This document shows positions 35,358-43,853 of a DNA stretch of 64,000 nucleotides, in pieces. The stretch spans positions 1,364,001 through 1,428,000 of the forward strand of contig JAVDKK010000001.1 of NCBI GenBank assembly GCA_030849945.1, in the 5' to 3' direction. The notes under the pieces are model-generated. The model saw only the letters and a program-made list of their open reading frames with translations. It did not search any database and had not been told where the DNA came from. Numbering within the stretch: position 1 is the first letter of the stretch; the number at the start of each line of letters is the position of its first letter. The position numbers and the translations under genes were made by a program. Source of the stretch: Schauerella fraxinea. Its GTDB lineage: Bacteria > Pseudomonadota > Gammaproteobacteria > Burkholderiales > Burkholderiaceae_B.

Positions 35358-35379
35358 ATGCCACGCGGGGCCGTGGCAT
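35358..35379. other. Inverted repeat between the tetR-like gene and the GST gene
   Basis: ATGCCACG and CGTGGCAT are perfect 8-bp arms around CGGGGC, 39 bases upstream of the GST start. No T-run follows on either strand, so it is either an RNA hairpin or a protein-binding site. Confidence 0.5.
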
Positions 35380-35412
35380 CGCAACCGCGCACCCCTCACC
35401 GCTGCCGCAGGT

Positions 35413-35988
35413 TTATCCCTGGCCGCCTGGCAGACTCGCCCGCGAGGCCGCGAGAATCTCGTCCGACAGCTCGGGATCGTCGACCATGCGCGCCAGCATC
35501 ATCGCGCCCACCATGGTCGAATAGGCCGCGAGCGCACGGCGCCGCTTGGCCGCTTGCGAACGCCCAGGGATCCATGATTCGAGCAGCCCGACCATGCTTG
35601 TGAAGCGCTCGGTAACGGTGCGCCGCACATCCACACCTTGCCGGGCCACATCGCTGCCCAGTGAGGTCATCAGGCAGCCATGCTGCGGCCGATCGCGATG
35701 CGAGCTCGACAGATAATGATCCAGCACCGCCGCCAGCGGACGATCGGGATGCTCGCTCGCCAGGTCGCGCCACAGGTCGCGCGACCCATCCAGGGCGCGT
35801 GCCGACGCTTGCGCCATCAGATCTTCCTTGGATTCGAAGTGCCCGTAAAACCCACCATGGGTGAGACCGGCAGACTGCATCAGGTCGGCCACACCGACAC
35901 CATTGAAACCCCGCTCACGAAACAATCCCGACGCGACGGCGATGATTCGCTCCCGGTTTTCGGCGGCTTGCTCGCGACTGACTCTCAT
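35413..35988 (-). CDS. TetR/AcrR-family repressor
   Basis: 191 residues. The N-terminal DNA-binding domain is clear (RIIAVASGLFRERGFNGVGV, DLMQSAGLTHGGFYGHFESK), and the C-terminal domain (HGCLMTSLGSDVAR, SMVGLLESWI) matches the class of TetR proteins (TetR_C, YcdC/NemR-like) that sense electrophiles through cysteines; one Cys is present in QHGCLM. AAGGAGA precedes the ATG at 35988. A perfect inverted repeat overlaps its predicted transcription start, and a GST follows downstream, so autoregulated detoxification control is likely. Confidence 0.92.
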   Translation of the reverse strand: MRVSREQAAENRERIIAVASGLFRERGFNGVGVADLMQSAGLTHGGFYGHFESKEDLMAQASARALDGSRDLWRDLASEHPDRPLAAVLDHYLSSSHRDRPQHGCLMTSLGSDVARQGVDVRRTVTERFTSMVGLLESWIPGRSQAAKRRRALAAYSTMVGAMMLARMVDDPELSDEILAASRASLPGGQG

Positions 35989-36020
35989 GCGTGTCTCCTT
36001 GAGAATGGCGTACGTTCAGG

Positions 36021-36050
36021 CATCGCTGGCGCAGCGATGTCTCTATTATA
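36021..36050 (-). promoter_or_regulatory. Candidate TetR operator overlapping the tetR promoter
   Basis: Arms CATCGCTG and CAGCGATG (36021-36028, 36032-36039) with a GCG centre form a perfect 19-bp dyad 33 bases upstream of the tetR start. Leftward, a perfect TATAAT (36050-36045) sits directly before it, so bound repressor would cover the transcription start. No good -35 is seen. Confidence 0.6.
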
Positions 36051-36187
36051 AATGATGATCGAAATATAAGCCGGATGGCGTCGACTTCAGCGGCAAGCGC
36101 AGTGCCTGCGAGCAACGGAATCCTGTCTGCGTTACGTCCTCGGCATTTACGTAGCGTCCCGTGTCGTCTACCATTGAAAAAGGTAAA

Positions 36188-36206
36188 GATAACAATAGTT
36201 ATTACC
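36188..36206 (+). promoter_or_regulatory. Candidate Fur box upstream of the siderophore receptor gene
   Basis: GATAACAATAGTTATTACC matches 14 of 19 positions of the classical Fur consensus GATAATGATAATCATTATC. It lies 52 bases before the receptor start, in the AT-rich region where the promoter should be. Confidence 0.65.
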
Positions 36207-36257
36207 ATTCATATGTAGGCGTGATGGTGCGTCATTGAAGTAAAGGCGGAAAGCGTT

Positions 36258-38366
36258 TTGACGAAGGGCAGTTTGATTGTGGCGATGGCGCCGTTGCTGG
36301 TGGTGCAGTCGGTGTATGCGCAGGATGTCGAGCGCACGAGCACCACCCTGGAACCTGTGGTGGTGTCTGCTTCGAGATCCGATATCGAGGCCGATAAAGC
36401 GCCTCAAACCGTCGTCATCATCGAGAAGGAAGAGATCGAAAGGCAGTTGACGATCTCGAGCAATTCGTCCGACGTCTTGGCTAACCTGTTGCCGTCATAC
36501 ACGCCAAGCCGCGGCAAGATGAACGGCAGTGGCGAGACGCTGCGCGGCCGCACGCCGCTCATCATGATCGATGGCGTGCCGCAGTCGAATCCGCTGCGTC
36601 CCACCGGGCGTGAAGTGCATACGATCGACTTCGCGATGGTCGATCGAATCGAAGTGGTGCAGGGCGCCAATGCCATCAACGGATTGGGCGCCACCGGGGG
36701 CACGATCAACATCATTACGCGACGGCCCGAGAACGGTGCCTTTAACCAGCATATCGATGTGCAGGCCACGGTGCCCACGCAAAAACTCAACGCCGACACC
36801 CTGAGCTACAAAACGACTTACCGCGTGGATGGCCGCTCGGACAAACTCGATTATCTATTCTCGGTCGGCTACGACGATCAAGGCTTGTATCGGGACGGCC
36901 AGGGCCGTGCGATCGGCGCCGATGTCACGCAAGGCGATCTGATGGATTCGCGCACGTACGATGTGCTGGCGAAAGTAGGTTACTGGTTTGACGACAATCA
37001 ACGTCTGCAGTTTTCGCTCAACCGCTACAAGATCAAATCCAAAGGCAATTACGTGGGGGTGGCAGGCGATCGGGAAACCGGCCTGCCCACCACCTCGATC
37101 GAAGGGGACATCAACGGCTCGCTGGCCTGGAATGATGTGTGGACGTCAAGCGTCGCCTACACCCATCACGATCTGGCGGGGATGGAGCTGAATGCGATGG
37201 TGTTCAACCAGGAGTTCGAGGGGCTCTTCGGCGCCGATAATTCGGCCACCTTTCAAGACCCGCGCATCGCGCCGGTAGGCACGCTTTACGATCAATCGCG
37301 CTCGGTGGCGTCAAAGTACGGCAGCAAGGTCAGCCTGATGAAGGACGGCATGTTCGACGGCCGCTTCAAGCTCACGGGCGGGTTCGACACGTTGTTCGAC
37401 AAAGGCAAACAGGATCTTTACGGCACGGGCCGCACGTACGTGCCGGAATCCGAGTACCGCAACCTGTCGTTGTTTGCCCAAGGCGAATACAAGGTGCTGG
37501 ACAACGTGACCTTGCATGGCGGTGTGCGCCACGAAATGGCCGATCTGAAGATCGACAGCTATCAAACCCTGGCGCGCTACAACCGTGTGGACGTCGACGG
37601 CGGCAAGTTGAAGTTCAACGAAACCTTGTTCAATGCCGGCGTGGTGTATACGCCGATCGACGACGTGACCTTGTTCACCAGCTATTCGGAAGGCTTCGGC
37701 ATGCCGGACGTGGGGCGGGTGCTGCGCGCGATCAACACGCCCGGCACGACGGTCGATAGCCTGAGCAGTCTCGAACCCATCCTCACCAAGAGCGTGGAGG
37801 TGGGAACCCGCATCAAGAAAGGCCCGTGGGACTACGACTTGAGCTATTTTCAGTCGAACTCGGACTTCGGCAGCCGTATTGTGCCCATCAACGGCGCGTT
37901 CATGATGGCGCGTGAGAAAACGCGTATCCAAGGCTTCGAAACCAGCGTGGGCTATCGCTTCAACCAGGCGCATCGCGCCAAGCTGTCGTACGCCTACACG
38001 CGGGGCCGCTACGATAGCGACGGCGATGGCCGTCTGGATGCGGCGCTCGATGGCTTGAACGTGGCGCCCAACCGCCTGATCGGCACGTGGTCGGCCGACT
38101 GGAACGACAAGCTCTCGTCGTTCGTACAAGTGCAGCACGCGTTCGATAAATCGTTCGACGATCCCGCCAAGCGCTTCGACGGCTACACGCTGGTCGATGC
38201 CGCCATGAGCTACAAGCTGCCGAAGGGCACGATGCGGTTGGCCATGGCCAATGTGTTCGACAAGCAATACATCACCTACTATTCGCAAAGTGCACTGGTC
38301 GAACCCAATCGCTATTTCGCCGGCCGCGGCCGCACGGTGACCTTGGGCTATTCGCTCAAGTTCTGA
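36258..38366 (+). CDS. TonB-dependent siderophore receptor
   Basis: 702 residues, outer-membrane beta-barrel importer. The frame begins at a TTG (36258) with GGCGGA upstream, giving a signal peptide ending QSVYAQ; an internal ATG at 36285 is less good. A TonB box (TLEPVVVSASR) follows, then the plug domain (PQTVVIIEKEEIERQL, IDGVPQSNP, VVQGANAINGLGATGGTINI) and a 22-strand barrel ending in Phe (LGYSLKF). It starts a six-gene rightward operon for iron-siderophore uptake under a Fur box. The siderophore is not identifiable; no biosynthesis genes are present, so it may be a xenosiderophore. Confidence 0.93.
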   Translation: MTKGSLIVAMAPLLVVQSVYAQDVERTSTTLEPVVVSASRSDIEADKAPQTVVIIEKEEIERQLTISSNSSDVLANLLPSYTPSRGKMNGSGETLRGRTPLIMIDGVPQSNPLRPTGREVHTIDFAMVDRIEVVQGANAINGLGATGGTINIITRRPENGAFNQHIDVQATVPTQKLNADTLSYKTTYRVDGRSDKLDYLFSVGYDDQGLYRDGQGRAIGADVTQGDLMDSRTYDVLAKVGYWFDDNQRLQFSLNRYKIKSKGNYVGVAGDRETGLPTTSIEGDINGSLAWNDVWTSSVAYTHHDLAGMELNAMVFNQEFEGLFGADNSATFQDPRIAPVGTLYDQSRSVASKYGSKVSLMKDGMFDGRFKLTGGFDTLFDKGKQDLYGTGRTYVPESEYRNLSLFAQGEYKVLDNVTLHGGVRHEMADLKIDSYQTLARYNRVDVDGGKLKFNETLFNAGVVYTPIDDVTLFTSYSEGFGMPDVGRVLRAINTPGTTVDSLSSLEPILTKSVEVGTRIKKGPWDYDLSYFQSNSDFGSRIVPINGAFMMAREKTRIQGFETSVGYRFNQAHRAKLSYAYTRGRYDSDGDGRLDAALDGLNVAPNRLIGTWSADWNDKLSSFVQVQHAFDKSFDDPAKRFDGYTLVDAAMSYKLPKGTMRLAMANVFDKQYITYYSQSALVEPNRYFAGRGRTVTLGYSLKF

Positions 38367-38371
38367 TCGCC

Positions 38372-39343
38372 ATGCGCCGCTACGATTCGCCGCCACCCTC
38401 TGCATTGCGCACGCGCCGGCGCGTGCTGCAAGCACTGGCCTGTAGTCTGGCGGGGCCGGGATTGATCGCTGGCGCATCCGCGGCCAACACGCGGGAGATC
38501 GTGCACGCCCTGGGACGCACGCAAGTGCCCCTGAATGCCGCGCGCGTGATCACCCTCTTTCAGGGCGCGACCGATACCGCGGTGAGCTTGGGCGTCACGC
38601 CCATCGGTGTGGTCGAATCGTGGACGCAGAAGCCGGTGTACACCTATCTGCGGCCGGCACTCGAAGGGGTCGCGCAGGTCGGGCTGGAAACGCAGCCCAG
38701 CCTCGAGGACGTGATCTCGCTGGAGCCCGATCTGATCGTGGCGTCGCGCTTCAGAAACGAACGCATCTATAACCTGCTGTCGCGCATCGCACCCACGATC
38801 GCCGTGGAAGACGTGTTCTCGTTTCACGACACGCTGGCAATGATGGGGCAAGCTCTGGGCAAAACCGCCGAGGCTGCGCGCGTGATGGCCGCCTGGGATG
38901 CACGGGTTGCGGCGCTGCGCGATGCTTTGCGTGCGCGGTTCGACCTGCTGTGGCCCCTGACGGTATCGGTCTTGGATTTTCGTGAGGATCATGTTCGCGC
39001 CTATTTGCCGAACAGTTTTTCGGGCAGCGTGCTGGCCCAGCTTGGCTTCGCGCGCACCGCATTGCAGGCAAACGCCACGCAAACGCTGCAGAAAATCACA
39101 TCGCGCGAAGCCATCCCGTTTCTCGACGCGCAGGTGTTCTTCGTGCTGATGCGCTCGGATCGACCCGCCGTGCGCCAGAACTATCTGGCCTGGCGTGCGC
39201 ATCCCCTGTGGACGCGGCTCGATGCGCCGCGTCATGGACGCGTCTACGAGGTGGATAACGTGGCGTGGAGCCTGTCGGGCGGAATCCTCGGTGCGCAACT
39301 GATGCTCGACGACGTCGCCGTCAAATTGGCGCTGCCGACATGA
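38372..39343 (+). CDS. Iron-siderophore ABC transporter substrate-binding protein
   Basis: 323 residues, class III periplasmic binding protein (FecB/FhuD fold). An Arg-rich start (RTRRRVLQALACSLAGPGL) looks like a twin-arginine-type signal. RVITLFQGATDTAVSLGV, PSLEDVISLEPDLIVASRF and VYEVDNVAWSLSGGILGA are typical. It starts five bases after the receptor stop and overlaps the next permease by four bases. Confidence 0.9.
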   Translation: MRRYDSPPPSALRTRRRVLQALACSLAGPGLIAGASAANTREIVHALGRTQVPLNAARVITLFQGATDTAVSLGVTPIGVVESWTQKPVYTYLRPALEGVAQVGLETQPSLEDVISLEPDLIVASRFRNERIYNLLSRIAPTIAVEDVFSFHDTLAMMGQALGKTAEAARVMAAWDARVAALRDALRARFDLLWPLTVSVLDFREDHVRAYLPNSFSGSVLAQLGFARTALQANATQTLQKITSREAIPFLDAQVFFVLMRSDRPAVRQNYLAWRAHPLWTRLDAPRHGRVYEVDNVAWSLSGGILGAQLMLDDVAVKLALPT

Positions 39344-40359
39344 TCGCGTCCGGCCGCCTGCGGCACATCGACGCGCGCGGATGGCGGCTCGTCGCGGGTG
39401 CCGTCGCGTTACTGCTGCTGGCCATGATCAGCCTGGTCACCGGCCCCACGCGCATCTCCCTGCGAACCGCGTTCGACGCGTTCGTGCAGCACGACCCCAC
39501 CAACGTCGATCACATTATCGTCACCACCACACGCCTGGCACGCACCGCGATCGCGATGGCCGTGGGCGCGAGCCTGGCCGTGGCCGGCGCGCTGATGCAG
39601 GCCTTGACGCGCAATCCGCTGGCCTCGCCAAGTCTGTTCGGCGTCAACGCCGGTGCCATGTTTTTTTTGGTGGCGTTGGCCGCGTTTGCGCCGCCTGCCT
39701 CCTTCCAAGTCATGATGGGGGTGGCGTTTGCGGGAGCGGCAACGGCCGGCGCCTTGGTCTACGCGCTGGGCACGACGCAGCGCGCCCGCGCGTTTTCGTT
39801 GCGTATCGTACTGGCGGGCGCGGCCGTCACGGCGCTCTTTGCGTCGTTCACGCAGGCGATTCTGGTCGTGAACCAGGATGGGCTGGACAGCATCCTCTTC
39901 TGGCTGGCGGGGTCGACGGCCGAGCGCAGCCTGCAGACGGTGGCGCCCATCATGCCCGGCGCAGCCGGCGCGGTGTTGGCGGCCATCGTGTTCGCCCGGC
40001 ATGTGGATGTGCTCGCGGCAGGTGACGACATCGCGGTGAGCCTGGGGCAACGCACGATATGGGTGAAAACGCTGGTCGCGGTCGCGATCGTGTGCCTGGC
40101 GGGCGGCGCGGTCGCCATGGCCGGCAGTATCGGTTTCGTGGGCTTGATCGTGCCGCATATGGTGCGTCGTGTGTTGAGCGCCGATCACCGCTGGCTGTTG
40201 CCTGGCTGTGCTGTGTTCGGTGCGCTGTTGTTGCTGGGCGCCGATATCCTGTCGCGCATCGTGATCGCGCCCGGCGAACTGCCGATCGGTGCCATCACCG
40301 CAATGATCGGCGCGCCCGTATTCGTGGTCATGGTGCGGCGGGGGCTGCGGCATGCGTGA
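39340..40359 (+). CDS. FecCD-family siderophore permease, first subunit
   Basis: 339 residues, nine to ten helices. RLARTAIAMAVGASLAVAGA, QALTRNPLASPSLFGVNAGA and GSIGFVGLIVPHMVRR are the FecCD permease signature. It overlaps the genes on both sides (4 and 8 bases), indicating translational coupling. With the next protein it makes the heterodimeric inner-membrane channel. Confidence 0.94.
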   Translation: MIASGRLRHIDARGWRLVAGAVALLLLAMISLVTGPTRISLRTAFDAFVQHDPTNVDHIIVTTTRLARTAIAMAVGASLAVAGALMQALTRNPLASPSLFGVNAGAMFFLVALAAFAPPASFQVMMGVAFAGAATAGALVYALGTTQRARAFSLRIVLAGAAVTALFASFTQAILVVNQDGLDSILFWLAGSTAERSLQTVAPIMPGAAGAVLAAIVFARHVDVLAAGDDIAVSLGQRTIWVKTLVAVAIVCLAGGAVAMAGSIGFVGLIVPHMVRRVLSADHRWLLPGCAVFGALLLLGADILSRIVIAPGELPIGAITAMIGAPVFVVMVRRGLRHA

Positions 40360-41383
40360 TCCGGTCATCTTCAGAACGCGCGCGTTCTCGCGGCAGGTCA
40401 ACCTCAACACTGCCGCCGTCGCGGCATTGCTGATGCTCGTGTGCCTGGGCATTGCGATGGCGTCGCTTGCGATCGGCAAGCATGTCATCGGGCCGACCGA
40501 CGTTGTGACGGCATTGATCGGCGAGGGGCCGCGGCGCGATACGTTCATCATCGAGATTCTGCGGATGCCGCGTCTGTTGATGGCGTGCATGGTGGGGGCC
40601 GCGTTGGCGCTTTCCGGGCTCATTCTGCAATCTGTAGTGCGCAATCCGCTGGCGTCGCCCGACATCCTTGGCATCACCGGCGGCGCGTCCGCTGCCGCGG
40701 TGGGCTTTCTCTCTTTTCTGGCACCGGTGATGAGCATGCGCTGGTTGCCTGTGGCCGCCATCGCGGGCGCGTGCGCCACCGCCGCGCTGGTGTATCTGCT
40801 CGCATGGAAGCAAGGCGTATCGCCCCTGCGGCTGGTACTGACGGGCGTGGGCATTTCGGCCTTGATGGCGTCGATCACGACGTTGCTGATGGTGCTCAGC
40901 CCGATTGCTTCCTCGCTGTCGGCCTATGTGTGGCTCACCGGCAGCGTATTCGGTGCGTCATGGCCGGAGGTGCAGTCGATGTTCTTCTGGCTCTGCGCGC
41001 TCTTGCCTGCCTTGGTATGGGTTGCGCGGCGGGTGAACGTGCTCGAACTCGACGACCTGCTGGCGATCGGCCTGGGGCTGCGGATGCAGCTCACCCGGCT
41101 GGTCTTGGTGGGGTTGAGCGTGGCGCTGGCCGGTAGTGCCGTGGCGCATGCCGGTGCGATTGCGTTCGTGGGATTGATTGCTCCGCATATCGCGCGCGCG
41201 GTCGTGGCACATACCTTTGGCGGCCTGGCGGTGGTCACGGCGCTTGTGGGTGCCATCCTCGTGGCGGCAGCCGATCTCGTGGGCCGCACGCTGTTCCTGC
41301 CGCTGGATTTGCCGGCCGGCATGTTCGTATCGATGTTGGGTGCGGTGTTCTTCGTCTATCTGTTGCTGCGGCACGTCCGCTGA
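40352..41383 (+). CDS. FecCD-family siderophore permease, second subunit
   Basis: 343 residues. RMPRLLMACMVGAALALSG, QSVVRNPLASPDILGITGGA and AIAFVGLIAPHIARA show the same family as the preceding subunit. Eight-base overlap with the first subunit and a 20-base gap to the ATPase gene. Confidence 0.94.
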   Translation: MRDPVIFRTRAFSRQVNLNTAAVAALLMLVCLGIAMASLAIGKHVIGPTDVVTALIGEGPRRDTFIIEILRMPRLLMACMVGAALALSGLILQSVVRNPLASPDILGITGGASAAAVGFLSFLAPVMSMRWLPVAAIAGACATAALVYLLAWKQGVSPLRLVLTGVGISALMASITTLLMVLSPIASSLSAYVWLTGSVFGASWPEVQSMFFWLCALLPALVWVARRVNVLELDDLLAIGLGLRMQLTRLVLVGLSVALAGSAVAHAGAIAFVGLIAPHIARAVVAHTFGGLAVVTALVGAILVAAADLVGRTLFLPLDLPAGMFVSMLGAVFFVYLLLRHVR

Positions 41384-41403
41384 ATCACGCTTTCATTCCA
41401 CGC

Positions 41404-42255
41404 ATGCCGACCTCCCCACCTCGCCCGACGAACGCCGAATCGCTATCGGCCAGCCCCCCGTTGCAAGGCCGCGGCCTGACGCTGGAATACGGCCGCCATG
41501 TCGTGATCGATGCGCTCGATGTGGATATCCCGGCCGCGCAGATCACCGTGCTGGTGGGCAGCAACGGTTGCGGCAAGAGCACCCTGCTGAAGGCGCTGGC
41601 GCGCCTGCTCAAGCCGGCGCAGGGCACCGTGATCCTCAACGGGGCAGACATCCAGCGCAAACCCACGGTACAGGTCGCGCGCGAATTGGCGGTGCTTCCG
41701 CAGACGCCGGTCGCGCCGGAAGGCTTGACGGTGGATCAATTGGTGCGGATGGGCCGCTATCCGCATCAGACATGGTTGCAACAATGGTCCCGAGCCGACC
41801 AGGACGCCGTGACGGCAATCCTGCAGGCGACCGATCTCTACGCATTGAAGGACCGGGGCGTGGACTCACTATCGGGCGGGCAGCGCCAACGGGCGTGGAT
41901 CGCCATGACGTTGGCGCAGGACACCGATATCCTGCTGCTCGACGAGCCGACGACCTATCTCGATCTGGCGCACCAGATCGAAGTGCTCGACCTGCTCGAG
42001 GCGCTGAACGCGGATCACGGCAAAACGATCGTCATGGTGCTGCACGACTTGAACCTGGCCGCGCGCTACGCCCATCACATGATTGCGCTGCACGATCGCG
42101 CAATCTTCGCGCAGGGGCCGCCGGCACGCATTCTCGATGAACAGATGGTCAAGGCGGTGTTCGATCTCGATTGTCGCGTGATTGCCGATCCGCTGTACGG
42201 GACGCCGCTGTGCATTCCCATCGGCCGCCGGCGGCGCGATTCGACGGGCGCCTGA
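41404..42255 (+). CDS. Siderophore ABC transporter ATPase (FecE/FhuC type)
   Basis: 283 residues. Walker A GSNGCGKST, Q-loop VLPQTP, signature LSGGQRQRAWIAM, Walker B ILLLDEPTTYLD and switch His in VLHDLNLA are all intact. PEGLTVDQLVRMGRYPHQ is typical of siderophore-importer ATPases. It drives the FecCD-type permease encoded upstream. Confidence 0.96.
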   Translation: MPTSPPRPTNAESLSASPPLQGRGLTLEYGRHVVIDALDVDIPAAQITVLVGSNGCGKSTLLKALARLLKPAQGTVILNGADIQRKPTVQVARELAVLPQTPVAPEGLTVDQLVRMGRYPHQTWLQQWSRADQDAVTAILQATDLYALKDRGVDSLSGGQRQRAWIAMTLAQDTDILLLDEPTTYLDLAHQIEVLDLLEALNADHGKTIVMVLHDLNLAARYAHHMIALHDRAIFAQGPPARILDEQMVKAVFDLDCRVIADPLYGTPLCIPIGRRRRDSTGA

Positions 42256-42256
42256 G

Positions 42257-43078
42257 GTGGGACCCTTCGATCGTGCGCAATGGCAGGTGCTGTCGCAAAG
42301 CTTGCAGCTGGCGCGTGCCGCCGACCGCGATGTCGATTACGCCATCGATACGCAGGCCTTGCTCGACGTCGAGCGTTGCCGGAAGTGGCTCGATAGCGTC
42401 GGACCCATGATCGGCTCCCCATCGCGCGTGGTGACGGCGTCATTGCTGGCCAAACGGATTGCGTTTCTGGTGACGGGGCCCAGCCTCTATGCCATGTCGG
42501 CCTTCGATCTCGGGCTGAACCTGGCGCGCGACAACTGCATCACCGAATACGCGCATCGGGATGGGCTGTGGCAGTCGCGCATGGTGTTGAAGGACCTTGC
42601 CGTGGACCGGCCCGGGGAAGGGCGCCGCGCCGAGTGGCGTGAGCGTGTGATGCGGCGGGTGTTCGCCGAGCATTTGACGCCGCTCTGGGCCACGTTGCAC
42701 GAGGCATGCGGCATTGCGCCGCGCATCTTATGGGAGAACACCGCCGTACGCGTCTTCAGCTTGTATGAGCGCCGGCTCGCCAAGCTCGATAGCGAGCGGC
42801 TCAGGTGCCAGGCACGCGACGACTTCGACTATCTGATGCACCGCGCGCCGGCAAGTGTGTTTGGGTTGCCCGAGCATCCGCTCGTGCGATTCTTCAGTGC
42901 GGCCAGCGCGGTCGCTGCGCGCGACGTGGCGCCAACCGGCGCAGGGCCAGATGGCGCTCCGCCTCGACCCGCTGTTCGGTTTCGCAAAACCTGCTGCCTT
43001 TACTTCATGGCGACGGATCCCGCCGAGTACTGCTCGACGTGTCCGTTGATTCGTCCTGGCGTCGTCAAGCCCGTGTGA
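42257..43078 (+). CDS. FhuF-like siderophore ferric-iron reductase
   Basis: 273 residues from a GTG at 42257, one base after the ATPase stop. The C-terminus carries C246-C247 and C259-x2-C262 (CCLYFMATDPAEYCSTC), the atypical C-C-x(n)-C-x2-C [2Fe-2S] motif of FhuF proteins, which reduce siderophore-bound Fe(III) in the cytoplasm to release the iron. It is the last gene of the uptake operon and supplies its logical end step. The Ala/Pro-rich stretch before the cysteines is a likely flexible linker. Confidence 0.9.
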   Translation: MGPFDRAQWQVLSQSLQLARAADRDVDYAIDTQALLDVERCRKWLDSVGPMIGSPSRVVTASLLAKRIAFLVTGPSLYAMSAFDLGLNLARDNCITEYAHRDGLWQSRMVLKDLAVDRPGEGRRAEWRERVMRRVFAEHLTPLWATLHEACGIAPRILWENTAVRVFSLYERRLAKLDSERLRCQARDDFDYLMHRAPASVFGLPEHPLVRFFSAASAVAARDVAPTGAGPDGAPPRPAVRFRKTCCLYFMATDPAEYCSTCPLIRPGVVKPV

Positions 43079-43129
43079 GTGAGGGCGCGCGCCGCTGCCC
43101 GAAGCGCCGTACCGTGGAAGGCTCGAGCA

Positions 43130-43852
43130 TCAATACCGGTCGCGCGCGGCATGCAGCATATGCAGCGTGATCTTGCGTACTTCGGCCTTGCTCATCTCGA
43201 TGTGCGACTTGAGCATGCGGCGGGCTTCGTCGCCGCGCCGTGCGAGCACGGCACGCAGGATGGCGGCGTGCTCCATATAGGTCGCATCGATCCGGAAGTC
43301 CTTGGTGAAATCCAACTGCCGGATGATGCGAATCTTCTCGGTCACGTCACGATGGATGGCCGTCATCTCGGCATTGCCCGCGGCCGCCACCAGATTGCAG
43401 TGAAAGGCTTCGTCCAGCCGGGCGACCAGATCGCCGTCGCGGATGCGTTCGGCCGGCGGCACCAGCCACACACTTTTCAAGGCTTCGATCAATCCCGTGG
43501 GATCCATGTCGGCATGCGCGATCAGGCGTTCGACCGCCGCCTGCTCCAGCACGATACGCACGTCGTAAAGCGCTTCGAAGCGTTCGAAGTCGAACGGCCT
43601 TACTTGCCAGCCGCTGCGCAGATGCACGATGACGAAGCCTTCGCGCTCCAGGCGGTACAGCGCCTGGCGCACGGGCGTGCGGCTCACCCCGTGGCGCCCC
43701 ACCACGTCGGCTTCGGTGAAGTGATCGCCCGGCAGCAGGCGGAACGAAAAGAGATCGTCCTTGACCTGCTCGTAGACCTGATCGGCCAACGTGGTCGCAG
43801 GGCCTGCGGTGGCTTTCGGGGACGATCCGGTCTGGAGGGCGGCAAGGCGCAT
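43130..43852 (-). CDS. GntR-family regulator with FCD domain
   Basis: 240 residues from the ATG at 43852. Winged helix (LADQVYEQVKDDLFSFRLLP, DVVGRHGVSRTPVRQALYRL) followed by an FCD ligand domain with metal-binding residues (RIVLEQAAVERL, LDEAFHCNLVAAAGN, HAAILRAVLARR). It begins two bases after the urea carboxylase stop and therefore belongs to the allophanate hydrolase - urea carboxylase transcript. It may modulate the urea locus, in addition to the sigma-54/NtrC control seen upstream. Confidence 0.92.
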   Translation of the reverse strand: MRLAALQTGSSPKATAGPATTLADQVYEQVKDDLFSFRLLPGDHFTEADVVGRHGVSRTPVRQALYRLEREGFVIVHLRSGWQVRPFDFERFEALYDVRIVLEQAAVERLIAHADMDPTGLIEALKSVWLVPPAERIRDGDLVARLDEAFHCNLVAAAGNAEMTAIHRDVTEKIRIIRQLDFTKDFRIDATYMEHAAILRAVLARRGDEARRMLKSHIEMSKAEVRKITLHMLHAARDRY

Positions 43853-43853
43853 A

